A stretch of 23,096 nucleotides of DNA from UBA4416 sp040376995 (GTDB lineage: Bacteria; Bacteroidota; Bacteroidia; B-17B0; Aurantibacillaceae): positions 1 to 23,096 of the forward strand of contig JBEIPP010000040.1 in NCBI GenBank assembly GCA_040376995.1, written 5' to 3'. Under the pieces are notes generated by a model that had not been told where the DNA came from, did not search any database, and saw nothing but the letters and a program-made list of their open reading frames with translations. A program made the position numbers and the translations under genes. Positions within the stretch are counted from its first letter, which is position 1. Each line of letters starts with the position of its first letter. This document shows positions 1 through 8,514 of this stretch, piece after piece.

Positions 1-707
1 CCATAGTTTAGATCATCATAATTATCTAAAATATCTTTATGACTGCTTCTGGCGTAGGCAAACATATAACATAAATCACCTTCGTTATTCACCATATATT
101 CAGAAGTAGAAACAGTTGAATTTTTATACACAGTGATAGGTTCCTTCTCCCAAATTTTTCTGTAACCGTCTACTTCATATAATTTACAGGTTACATTTTG
201 CATTTTTCTATTTTCTTTTATTTCTGACGTAACCAACATTTTTTTTCGATCAGGAGAAAAAGAAATATCAATATCAATACTTTGATTGTCTTTTTTAGAA
301 ACAAGTTTATCTATTTCTAAAGTTTCGCCAATTTTTTCTCCGGTGTTACTGTTATATTGATTTAGTAAAAGAATAAGCCCTTTTTTGAAAAAACTTGCGC
401 TAGCATCATACGAAAAAATTAATAACTTTCCGTTAACATTAAAAACTTCATAAATTCCATATTCGGGTTTGATCTCCTTGATGTAAATAGTTTTACCTGT
501 TTTTCTATCAATTTTATGTAAGATGTATGTTCCTGCAATACCATTTTTATTTCTTATAAAATAAAATCCAGAATTATCTGATTCGACAGATTTTTTATAC
601 CACAAAACCCTAGCAGTTTCAAATTCATCGCCTTGTTTGATATCAAACTCTTGAGCAACTAATCTAAGATTAATCAATAAAATAAAAATAATAAATTTCC
701 TTTTCAT
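1..707 (-). CDS. Secreted protein of unknown function, C-terminus cut by the window edge
   Basis: An open frame reads leftward from ATG at 705-707 to the window edge, giving 235 complete codons without a stop. The first 19 residues form a clear signal peptide: KRK, a hydrophobic stretch, then cleavage after LVA before Gln. The rest is rich in short beta-type segments of alternating hydrophobic residues, with phrases such as SFSPDRKKMLVTSE that resemble one blade of a PD40/TolB-like propeller, so a secreted beta-propeller is likely. It starts 12 nt after the stop of the large Omp85-like gene and on the same strand, so the two are almost certainly co-transcribed and may act together in the envelope. 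No enzymatic motif is visible. The missing C-terminus could carry a sorting domain or another module that would change this view. Confidence 0.8.
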   Translation of the reverse strand, partial: MKRKFIIFILLINLRLVAQEFDIKQGDEFETARVLWYKKSVESDNSGFYFIRNKNGIAGTYILHKIDRKTGKTIYIKEIKPEYGIYEVFNVNGKLLIFSYDASASFFKKGLILLLNQYNSNTGEKIGETLEIDKLVSKKDNQSIDIDISFSPDRKKMLVTSEIKENRKMQNVTCKLYEVDGYRKIWEKEPITVYKNSTVSTSEYMVNNEGDLCYMFAYARSSHKDILDNYDDLNY

Positions 708-719
708 AAAATTATATAA

Positions 720-3700
720 TTAAAAATCAGTTGTTAAAGATAGATACGTCATTCCTTTTTGAACTTTTTTATCATCTACACCCCAAGCAAAATCTACACG
801 AATAAAATATCCTAGTAAACGCGAACGCAATCCAAATCCATAACCACCAACAATTGGTTCTTTTTGATTATAGATAGTTAACGTGACTGGATTACCAGCG
901 TATACGTTTTTATTTAGTACATTTTCTTCACTATAAGGATTAATATCATACCAAGCCATTCCTAAATCTCCAAAACCAATGATTTGGAAATTTTGAATAA
1001 AGTCGGAACGAAGAGGACGATTGATTAAATACCTAAATATTGGCCAACGAATTTCGCTATTCCACACAACAAAGTTATTTCCATTACGGATATTTTGGTT
1101 GAAACCACGCATATTAGTAGCCAATGTTTGGAATTGATATTGCTCTGGCTTCACAATATTGATTGTTCTATCAAACTGAGGATTTAACCAACTATCCACT
1201 CCTCCTAAATAATAAATTAATCTATCCTTACCTTGCGAAGTAGCTCCAGCAATTCTATTTGCCCAAATTAAATCTCTATGAATTTTTTGATAATGACGAT
1301 AATCAAAACCAAAAGTTAATAAATCATGTTGCTCTTCTTTTACTAATCTCCAATACTCTGCCCATAATTTAAAACGAGTACCATTAAATAAGTTTAATCC
1401 TCTTTTGCGTGTGTTATCAAAAATGTATTCAACTTTTGCTCCACCATAATTATCATACACATTTCTTTTTGGCAAACTCTCATCACTCACCGAAGCAAAA
1501 ACAGTTCTATCATTACGATACATTAATGATATTTTAGTTGCTGATACTTCGCTAAAAGGAATTTTCCAAGTGTAACGTGCATCATGAGTTTGTATTTTCG
1601 ATAAACCAGCATAACCATTTACTTTTAAAAATGATTGGCGGTGTAATACAAATTGTCTGTCAACTTTTCTAATTCTATTTTCCCAACTCAATAAGTACTC
1701 ATTATCTAGAGTTCCTGAAATACGAAAACCAGCTACAATACGTTTATCTTCAAATAAATCGCTTAATCCAATTTTAAACAATACGTTTAATCCTGGATTT
1801 AAATACACTGGGCTTCCGCCTCCTGCAAAACGTTGATAGTTAGTTCCCAAAAATGAATTGTCTAATTGCGAAACAACTTGATCGGTTTTAAAATTAGTAT
1901 AATAGTTTTGCTGGATAGGAAATTTTAATTCACCTGAAGGATTAACAGTGGCATCTTGTGGGTTTTTAACTGCTAAATCTTTAGTACTTCCATCAACTGG
2001 AGTTGCTTTTTTGGGCTGCTCTTTTTTCTTTTCTCCTTTTAAATCATAATTTTCAAAATCAATTCCTTCGTTAGGCTTAGATGTTGTATCTGTTTTCTTT
2101 GGTCCTAAATCCTCGTCTCTTCTAACAGGATTCGTAATAATAATTTTATCAGGGTCTGATAAATTATTACGAGGTGTAGCCTTAAACCATGTGTTATTTA
2201 ATTTAACAGGTTTTAAATCCGCTGGCATGACTAATGGAGCTACAATTAATTTCTCTTTAAAATTATCAATAATAATTTCTGCGTATTTTGTATAACGTGC
2301 GTTAATATGATGCTCTTGAATATTTTTTTGATAATTGGTAATTGGTTTTGAATTATAGAAATAACGATAGTGCTCTGTTGTATCTACAAATGCAATCGAA
2401 CTATCCAACATACCAACATATCTATTATATACTCCATTTGCTTCACTTAAAAAAGCAATAACTCCTTTACTATATTCCTGAGGATTAATTTCATTAACAT
2501 CAGGTGTATTAGTGACTCTGTATAATAAGTTTGATTTTGTAACCGCATTATAATAAAACACATCGTTGTTTTTAGAAAACTTTAAATACATCTTAGCATC
2601 TTCATTTGCCTTAATGGTATCATGTGCTCTGTTTGATTCAAATAAAATACCTTTTGAATTATCGACAAAAACTGGATTATTATCATCCCATGAATCGTTG
2701 GTAATTTGTTCAACTCCTCCAGAATTTAATGTGTAAATGAAAATATCCGATTGGCCTTTCCCTTTTTTAACCGCACTCATCACAATACGTTTACCATCAT
2801 CAGAAAATGCATAACTATTTATTTTTTCAAACCCTGTAACATTACGTTTATTCTTTTCTTTAGAATCTGTGTCATAAGTAAATAATTTTAAAATATTTTT
2901 TCTTTCATAAATCATGGACATGATCGTATTATTGGGATGCCATGCAATTAAAGGATATGTATTGTCTTCAATACGTTCTAGTTTTGGATTTAATTTAATT
3001 AATCGTTTGCTTTTCTTTTCGCCAATAGTGTTTATCCAAACTTTGTACTGCCCAAGTTCGTTGGTAGCATAACCAATTTTTTGTCCATCTGGACTAACCT
3101 TTAATTGATAATAGTGTCTTGATTTTTTTTGTTTTTTAAGAACTGTTTCAACAATAGGATTTTTACGAGTACTATCTCTGTAATCAAAATAACGTTTAGC
3201 CATTTTGTTTGTAAACTCCATCGTCATGTTTTGAACAGAAAGGCCTAACACATATAAAAAAGCATTGTTTGGATTACGACTTACTTTAGTCATATAAAGT
3301 AAATTAGGTATTACGGCCTCTCCGTATTCTTCGGCAACATAATACCACATAGCATGACCTGCTAAAGCAGCTTCTTTACCTGTAAGTTGATTGAACTTAT
3401 TAAATTTATCATTCTGAATAGCATCCATCACTCTGTTATCAATAGATGAATTCCAGCCTTCTGAGATATATGATACCAAACCAGTTTTAAACCAATCAGG
3501 AAGCGTTAATAGTGTTGAGTTACGAACAACGTCTCTTGTTCTTCCGCCATACATCATTTGATCTACCATTAATTCTGCTAAAGCAGCTCTAATTTGTTTA
3601 TCTAAATCGGCATGTGAACCAGTAAAATAAATAAAAATCTTATCTCCAATAATTCTTGTAACACCTCCGATATTCCCATTCTCTTCTGTTGCTAAACCAA

Positions 3701-4007
3701 TATTACTTTGCTTAAAATCGTTTTGATTATTATAAACAATCACATCAATCTTATCATCCAATTGAAAATCCAATCTTTTTTCCATGATTGGCAATTGTCT
3801 ATCAACAGAAGTTGCTGCATAGCGAGCAATTTCCTGACCTCCTTCGTACAAATAAACTCTAAAACGCTCAAAGTCAAAATACGTCCAATTAAATGTTTGG
3901 TATTGCATGCGGTTTTTTCCAAATTCTAATTGGGAGCCGTAATAGAATTGTGCATACGTAGTTTTAATACATATCAGGATGAAAAATAAAGAAAGTAACC
4001 GCTTCAT
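720..4007 (-). CDS. Envelope protein: degenerate peptidase-MA-like domain, TolB-like propeller, Omp85-like beta-barrel
   Basis: This 1095-residue protein starts with a signal peptide (about 1-19, cleavage TYA/Q). Residues 20-285 look like the peptidase-MA (gluzincin) fold: the LPDWFKTGLVSY stretch at 169-180 matches the family's LPxWxxEGLAxY region. The place where HExxH is expected (about 141-149) reads AALAELMVD, so no zinc site is apparent. Residues 295-620 contain repeated PD40/WD-like blades, for example KVSPDGQKIGYAT and FSDDGKRIVMSA. Residues 630-710 are a charged, Lys/Pro-rich linker. Residues 745-1095 look like an outer-membrane barrel with an Omp85-type RGF motif at 967-969, a GxGLRSR strand and a terminal Phe. 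I infer an outer-membrane protein whose periplasmic propeller and dead protease domain bind partners. Annotation pipelines often call such proteins TolB-like or surface antigen D15. The gene leads an operon with the partial gene to its left. Confidence 0.8.
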   Translation of the reverse strand: MKRLLSLFFILICIKTTYAQFYYGSQLEFGKNRMQYQTFNWTYFDFERFRVYLYEGGQEIARYAATSVDRQLPIMEKRLDFQLDDKIDVIVYNNQNDFKQSNIGLATEENGNIGGVTRIIGDKIFIYFTGSHADLDKQIRAALAELMVDQMMYGGRTRDVVRNSTLLTLPDWFKTGLVSYISEGWNSSIDNRVMDAIQNDKFNKFNQLTGKEAALAGHAMWYYVAEEYGEAVIPNLLYMTKVSRNPNNAFLYVLGLSVQNMTMEFTNKMAKRYFDYRDSTRKNPIVETVLKKQKKSRHYYQLKVSPDGQKIGYATNELGQYKVWINTIGEKKSKRLIKLNPKLERIEDNTYPLIAWHPNNTIMSMIYERKNILKLFTYDTDSKEKNKRNVTGFEKINSYAFSDDGKRIVMSAVKKGKGQSDIFIYTLNSGGVEQITNDSWDDNNPVFVDNSKGILFESNRAHDTIKANEDAKMYLKFSKNNDVFYYNAVTKSNLLYRVTNTPDVNEINPQEYSKGVIAFLSEANGVYNRYVGMLDSSIAFVDTTEHYRYFYNSKPITNYQKNIQEHHINARYTKYAEIIIDNFKEKLIVAPLVMPADLKPVKLNNTWFKATPRNNLSDPDKIIITNPVRRDEDLGPKKTDTTSKPNEGIDFENYDLKGEKKKEQPKKATPVDGSTKDLAVKNPQDATVNPSGELKFPIQQNYYTNFKTDQVVSQLDNSFLGTNYQRFAGGGSPVYLNPGLNVLFKIGLSDLFEDKRIVAGFRISGTLDNEYLLSWENRIRKVDRQFVLHRQSFLKVNGYAGLSKIQTHDARYTWKIPFSEVSATKISLMYRNDRTVFASVSDESLPKRNVYDNYGGAKVEYIFDNTRKRGLNLFNGTRFKLWAEYWRLVKEEQHDLLTFGFDYRHYQKIHRDLIWANRIAGATSQGKDRLIYYLGGVDSWLNPQFDRTINIVKPEQYQFQTLATNMRGFNQNIRNGNNFVVWNSEIRWPIFRYLINRPLRSDFIQNFQIIGFGDLGMAWYDINPYSEENVLNKNVYAGNPVTLTIYNQKEPIVGGYGFGLRSRLLGYFIRVDFAWGVDDKKVQKGMTYLSLTTDF

Positions 4008-4140
4008 GTGTTTAAGTTATTGTTTTTTTTGGTCACATGGAATAACCGGTTTAATATTTTTTATTACTGTTTTAGCAAACATGTTATTTCATTAAATTGA
4101 TAATAAGCCCTAAATTTAGCAAATAATTATATAAAATACT

Positions 4141-4779
4141 ATGATAAACATACACTATTTTGCCTTTGGTCCTTTTCAGGAAAACACCTATATTTTATGG
4201 GATGAAACAAAGGAATGTATCATATTAGACCCAGGAAATAATAATGCCACTGAAAACAAAAAATTGAGTGATTTTATTTCCGAAAAACAATTAACTCCTA
4301 AGCGCCTTATTTTAACACATGCTCATGTTGATCATATTAATGGCAATAAGTATGTATTTGATACCTATGGCCTATTGCCAGAAGTTCATAAAGATGATGT
4401 GTATTTTATTGAAAAACATTTAGCTACAGCAACCATGTATGGTTTACATGCTGAGCAAAGTCCGATGCCAAAAGCATTTATTAACGAGGGCGATGTTATT
4501 AAGTTTGGCAACTCCACACTAAATACACTTCACACGCCAGGTCATTCGCCAGGAAGTATTTCTTATTATAATTTAGAAGATAAATTTATTATTGGCGGAG
4601 ACGTGCTGTTTTACGGAAGTATTGGCCGGTCGGATTTACCTATGGGAAATCACGACACCTTAATTAAATCAATTACAGAAAAACTAATTCCTTTGGGCGA
4701 TGACATGAAGGTTTATAGTGGTCATGGCATACCAACAAGTATTGGTTTTGAAAGAATGAATAATCCCTTTCTAGTATAG
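4141..4779 (+). CDS. MBL-fold metallo-hydrolase, glyoxalase II-like
   Basis: This 212-residue cytoplasmic protein is a complete metallo-beta-lactamase-fold hydrolase. The metal ligands can be read in order: THAHVDH at 59-65 (His60, His62, Asp64, His65), His135 in TPGHSPGS, Asp154 in GGD, and His195 in SGHG. The early ENTYI segment and the short length match the YcbL/glyoxalase-II-like subgroup, which lacks the C-terminal glutathione-binding domain of true hydroxyacylglutathione hydrolases. The reaction is probably hydrolysis of a thioester or related small metabolite. The natural substrate cannot be read from the sequence. It is divergent from the Omp85-like gene across 133 bp, and a large inverted repeat separates it from the thioredoxin-domain gene downstream. 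Confidence 0.92.
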   Translation: MINIHYFAFGPFQENTYILWDETKECIILDPGNNNATENKKLSDFISEKQLTPKRLILTHAHVDHINGNKYVFDTYGLLPEVHKDDVYFIEKHLATATMYGLHAEQSPMPKAFINEGDVIKFGNSTLNTLHTPGHSPGSISYYNLEDKFIIGGDVLFYGSIGRSDLPMGNHDTLIKSITEKLIPLGDDMKVYSGHGIPTSIGFERMNNPFLV

Positions 4780-4790
4780 CAGAAATAATA

Positions 4791-4864
4791 ATTACGAATT
4801 TTTGTCCGAATATACGAATCTAGATTTGCTAGGCTTAGCAGACACAGATTCGTATATTCGTAAT
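4791..4864. repeat. Large nested inverted repeat (cruciform or extragenic palindrome)
   Basis: A perfect 15-bp stem is formed by 4807-4821 (CGAATATACGAATCT) and 4846-4860 (AGATTCGTATATTCG). Inside it, separated by 5 nt on each side, sits a second perfect stem, TGCTA (4827-4831) and TAGCA (4836-4840), with the tetraloop GGCT. The right arm continues to 4864 as TAAT, and its partner ATTACGAAT is found at 4791-4799, displaced by a 12-nt insertion in the left arm. No T-tract follows on the plus strand, so this is not a standard intrinsic terminator. It lies between two same-strand genes and could be a REP-like dispersed repeat, a processing site or a protein-binding site. Confidence 0.75.
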
Positions 4865-4896
4865 GATTTGTAATCATAATAAATAAACACAAACCA

Positions 4897-6909
4897 ATGC
4901 CAAATAACCTCATAAAAGAAAGCAGTCCATACCTACTTCAACACGCTAATAATCCAGTTAACTGGTATGCTTGGAATAACGAAACTTTAGCATTAGCTAA
5001 AAAAGAAAATAAATTAATTTTAGTAAGTATCGGATACAGTGCTTGTCATTGGTGTCATGTGATGGAACATGAAAGTTTTGAAAATGAACAAGTAGCCAGT
5101 ATCATGAACGAAAACTTTATTAATATTAAAGTGGATAGAGAAGAGCGTCCTGATATAGATATGGTTTATATGGGTGCCGTGCAATTAATGACAGGGCAGG
5201 GTGGCTGGCCACTCAATTGTTTTGCATTGCCAGATGGCAGACCAATTTACGGGGGAACCTATTTCCCAAAACCCCAGTGGATAAATGTATTAAGCAATTT
5301 AGCTGATTTATTTTCAACTAATCCTGATAAAGCATACGAATATGCGGCTCATTTAACCGATGGATTAGAACAATTAGAAATCCCAAAAACTACGATTGAA
5401 AGTGATTTTGAGATAGAAACACTTTACAAATCAGTAAATAAATGGAAATCGGGATTTGATCATGAGCATGGCGGTCCTAACAGGGCACCCAAATTCCCGT
5501 TACCAAATAATTATTTGTTTTTGTTAAACTATCAGTATTTTGAACAGGATATAAGTATCAAAAAACATTTGGATTTAACGCTTACCAAAATGGCCTGGGG
5601 CGGTATTTATGACCAATTAGGCGGTGGATTTGCTAGATACAGTACCGATGTATTATGGAAAGTTCCTCACTTTGAAAAAATGTTGTACGACAATGCGCAA
5701 TTAGTAAGTCTATATTCTCAAGCCTACAAGCAAAGCAAAAACGAGCTGTATAAAAAAGTAGTATACGAAACAATTGCTTTTGTAGAAAGAGAATTAATGA
5801 ATCCTGAACATGGGTTTTACTCAGCTTTAGATGCTGATAGTGAGGGAGTGGAAGGAAAATACTACGTTTGGCAAAAAGAAGAATTACAACATTTATTACA
5901 AGATGATTTTGAAATGTTTGCTGACTATTATTGCGTAAATGACTTTGGATATTGGGAAGATGATAATTATGTTTTAATGCGAAATGTAGAAGATTCTGTG
6001 ATTGCATTAAAACATAACGTATCTGTAACCGAACTTCAACAAAAAATAAAAACTTGTAACGCTATGTTACTTCAGGTTCGTAAAAAAAGAGTAAAACCAG
6101 GATTAGATAACAAAGTGTTAGCCTCATGGAATGGTTTGATGTGTAAAGCTTTAACTGAAGCCTATTTAGTATTTGAAGAAGAAAAATTTAAAAATCTAGC
6201 TCTTGCAAATGCCAATTATTTAGTAAAAAATTATTGCAAAAAAAATGGACAATTACTTCGTGTGATTAATAATGACACCAGTATTTGTGGTTTTTTAGAA
6301 GATTACGCTTTTGTGATAGATGCCTTTTTATCTGTTCATATAATTACTGCGAATGAGGAATGGCTTTTACAAGCTAAACAACTAGCAGATTATACGCTGA
6401 TGAATTTCTATGAGTCTTCACAAAATACCTATTTCTTTACCGATTCAAGTCAAGAAAAATTAGTGGTGCGTAAGGCAGAATGGAGCGACAATGTAATTCC
6501 AGCTTCTAGCTCACAAATGGCCATTAATTTAAATACTTTGTCTATTTATTTTGATGAAGATAACTACCGACAAATCTCCGAAAACCTTTTAAAATCAGTA
6601 ATTAAAGAGATAGAAAGTTACGGTCCTGGATATAGTAATTGGGCTATGCTATTATTACAAAAACTAAAACCGCAAGCCGAGGTGGTAATTGTTGGTAAAA
6701 GTGTTAATGAAAAATTATTAGCACTATATAAACAAAGCCCTCCAAATGTGATATTTGCTTTAAGCGATAAAAAATCGGATTTATCCTTGCTAAAAAACAG
6801 GTATGTTGATGATCAAACATTAATTTATGTTTGTAAAAACAATAGCTGCTTATTACCAACTGAATCTGTTGAAGAAGCTCTTAAGCAACTTGAAAAAAGT
6901 ACTACATAA
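4897..6909 (+). CDS. Thioredoxin domain-containing protein, YyaL/SPATA20 family (DUF255)
   Basis: At 670 residues this is a full-length member of the widespread YyaL family (human SPATA20/SSP411). The N-terminal thioredoxin-like domain (about 1-165) begins with the diagnostic NLIKESSPYLLQHANNPVNW region. It carries CHWC at 50-53, followed by the usual VDREERPD (79-86) and GGWP (102-105) signatures. The middle and C-terminal part (about 185-560) is the alpha/alpha-toroid resembling N-acylglucosamine epimerases, with the conserved PHFEKMLYDNAQL segment. There is no signal peptide, so it is cytoplasmic. The CxxC suggests redox activity, but the family has no agreed biochemical function. The start is the first ATG of the frame and gives the canonical N-terminus. 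The secreted YD-repeat-like gene follows within a few bases. Confidence 0.95.
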   Translation: MPNNLIKESSPYLLQHANNPVNWYAWNNETLALAKKENKLILVSIGYSACHWCHVMEHESFENEQVASIMNENFINIKVDREERPDIDMVYMGAVQLMTGQGGWPLNCFALPDGRPIYGGTYFPKPQWINVLSNLADLFSTNPDKAYEYAAHLTDGLEQLEIPKTTIESDFEIETLYKSVNKWKSGFDHEHGGPNRAPKFPLPNNYLFLLNYQYFEQDISIKKHLDLTLTKMAWGGIYDQLGGGFARYSTDVLWKVPHFEKMLYDNAQLVSLYSQAYKQSKNELYKKVVYETIAFVERELMNPEHGFYSALDADSEGVEGKYYVWQKEELQHLLQDDFEMFADYYCVNDFGYWEDDNYVLMRNVEDSVIALKHNVSVTELQQKIKTCNAMLLQVRKKRVKPGLDNKVLASWNGLMCKALTEAYLVFEEEKFKNLALANANYLVKNYCKKNGQLLRVINNDTSICGFLEDYAFVIDAFLSVHIITANEEWLLQAKQLADYTLMNFYESSQNTYFFTDSSQEKLVVRKAEWSDNVIPASSSQMAINLNTLSIYFDEDNYRQISENLLKSVIKEIESYGPGYSNWAMLLLQKLKPQAEVVIVGKSVNEKLLALYKQSPPNVIFALSDKKSDLSLLKNRYVDDQTLIYVCKNNSCLLPTESVEEALKQLEKSTT

Positions 6910-6913
6910 TATT

Positions 6914-7909
6914 TTGAATATAAAGTGTAAAACACTCCTTATGTGTTTTACCTTGTTGCTTACAACATTTAACTTCCCTCTTATTGCGCAAACTTTAATT
7001 CCTACTGCAGAAACGGCCTTTGAAAATCAATTGCCTTTTAATACAGAGTACATTAAATCTCAAAACATCAAATCGATTACATTTGATATTATTGATAAAA
7101 AAGATTTACAAGTAGCCGAAGATAAGGGATTATTAACCTATTACGAGTTCAACACCAATGGCTTATTAACGCGTTTTTATAATACTTCTATCATTAAAGT
7201 TATTCAAAAAGAATATCATTCAGAACCTGTTTATCGTAGAGGAAGAAAAATAAGTAATGGATATTCCTATACAAAAAATGAATATGTTTACGATACAGTT
7301 TCAACCAACTACTTTTACAACGAAAACAATTTAGTGAAATTAAAGCGCTATAATGATGGCTCCTATTACGAAAGTTATTACTACGATTATACAACAGATG
7401 GACAAGTTGAAAAAGAAAAACGTTATAAAGAAACCAATGTATCGGGTAGTAAAACTGAATTTAAACTCGGCGGGCAATATCTGATTAGTGAAGAAAGCTA
7501 CAAATACAATGCAACTGGAAAAAATCAATATAAAAAAACATGTATGAATGACGAAGGTCGTTCGTATAAAGAAATCATTTATACATTAAACGACAACAAA
7601 AAACCTATTACCATCAACGAGCAATATACGGTTGCTTGGATTACACAAAATAGTAGCTTTGAATATAATACCAAAGGACAGCTCATAAAAGCATCTTACA
7701 AGAGCAACAGCAATGGTGATATGGAACAAGCCTGCACCTATGAATATGACTCTAATGATTGTTTATTAACTGAAAAACAATACAAAAACGGGCAACTGCA
7801 AAAAGAAATTAGTTATGTAACAGATGCTTCTAAAAAAGTAAACTCTTACATTATCAGAGATCCTAATAGTAAGAGTTTACGAATTGTTAAGTTAATGTAT
7901 CAGTATTAA
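6914..7909 (+). CDS. Secreted protein with YD-repeat-like motifs, function unknown
   Basis: The frame is open from an ATG at 6827, but that would overlap the preceding gene by 83 nt. I prefer the TTG at 6914, just after the upstream stop, because it yields a proper signal peptide: NIKCK, a hydrophobic core, cleavage LIA/Q. ATG 6941 is the alternative, but its peptide would lack a positively charged start. The mature part repeats a Tyr-rich pattern of the form YxYDxxGxLxxxxxY (for example YYDYTTDGQVEKEKRY, EYNTKGQLIKASYK, YEYDSNDCLLTEKQY). These resemble RHS/YD-repeat and MORN-like secreted beta-solenoid repeats common in Bacteroidota. No catalytic motif is evident. It is probably in one transcript with the thioredoxin-domain gene. 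Its stop is 2 nt from the stop of the convergent lipoprotein gene. Confidence 0.75.
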   Translation: MNIKCKTLLMCFTLLLTTFNFPLIAQTLIPTAETAFENQLPFNTEYIKSQNIKSITFDIIDKKDLQVAEDKGLLTYYEFNTNGLLTRFYNTSIIKVIQKEYHSEPVYRRGRKISNGYSYTKNEYVYDTVSTNYFYNENNLVKLKRYNDGSYYESYYYDYTTDGQVEKEKRYKETNVSGSKTEFKLGGQYLISEESYKYNATGKNQYKKTCMNDEGRSYKEIIYTLNDNKKPITINEQYTVAWITQNSSFEYNTKGQLIKASYKSNSNGDMEQACTYEYDSNDCLLTEKQYKNGQLQKEISYVTDASKKVNSYIIRDPNSKSLRIVKLMYQY

Positions 7910-7911
7910 AT

Positions 7912-8448
7912 CTATTTATCTCTATAAATAACCAAATTAATAATTCCCATTGTTGGTGTACTGTTATCTGTTAATGAAACTACGAAAGGCTTACGCTGAC
8001 CTTCAAAACAATTATACACCACAAAACCTTTATCCTCTGTAGGGTTAGGTAATTTCTTCTCGTAGTATGTTTTTAAGTCGGTAAATAACCTAGAGCTTAA
8101 GTCCAAATCACTGCAATTAATCTGAACTTCTACTTCATCCAAACTATCCTTTTGTAAATTATAAGTTACTGAATAATTAGTAACACTATCAATCGTATAT
8201 TCAAAATACAAATAATCATGAGCTACTTCGGATGGCTCTTTGGTTTCTGTTTTAGTAATTAGAACAGCTTTGCTATTTAAATCAATCCCTCTAATCACAC
8301 CATCTTTAGTGCGAATAATTTCATCCAATGCTTCGCTGTATTCTGGAAACACACGAGGCTTTTTTTGTTCAACAACTTTAGGATGTTCTTCACATGAAAA
8401 AAAACCTAAACTTATTATTAGCAAACTACAATATATTATTTGACGCAT
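7912..8448 (-). CDS. Small lipoprotein of unknown function
   Basis: This 178-residue protein starts with a lipoprotein signal: a short Arg-containing n-region, a hydrophobic core, and a lipobox ending FFSC with Cys19, the predicted acylated residue. Glu-Glu follows directly. After a linker of about 25 residues, the domain alternates short beta strands with two further Cys residues (NCSD, YNCFEG) and has no recognisable enzymatic motif. I expect it to be anchored in the envelope. It lies 66 nt downstream of lysS on the same strand and may share its transcript. Its end is almost fused to the end of the convergent secreted gene. I do not recognise the family. Confidence 0.8.
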   Translation of the reverse strand: MRQIIYCSLLIISLGFFSCEEHPKVVEQKKPRVFPEYSEALDEIIRTKDGVIRGIDLNSKAVLITKTETKEPSEVAHDYLYFEYTIDSVTNYSVTYNLQKDSLDEVEVQINCSDLDLSSRLFTDLKTYYEKKLPNPTEDKGFVVYNCFEGQRKPFVVSLTDNSTPTMGIINLVIYRDK

Positions 8449-8514
8449 AAATTATTTTTATATTTCTTCTGATGTTACATTTTGTAATCAGGGCTCATTT
8501 TTATTTGGTGTAGA

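Noticed and set aside
3708..3929. Plus-strand frame of 73 codons inside the Omp85-like fusion gene
   Set aside because: It is antisense to a well-supported gene, has low-complexity Ile/Asn composition and shows no protein features.
8469..8491. Hairpin between lysS and the lipoprotein gene: CTGA, a 2-nt bulge, TTACA / TGTAA, TCAG
   Set aside because: The stem is short and bulged and no T-tract follows in the direction of transcription, so I do not call it a terminator or attenuator.
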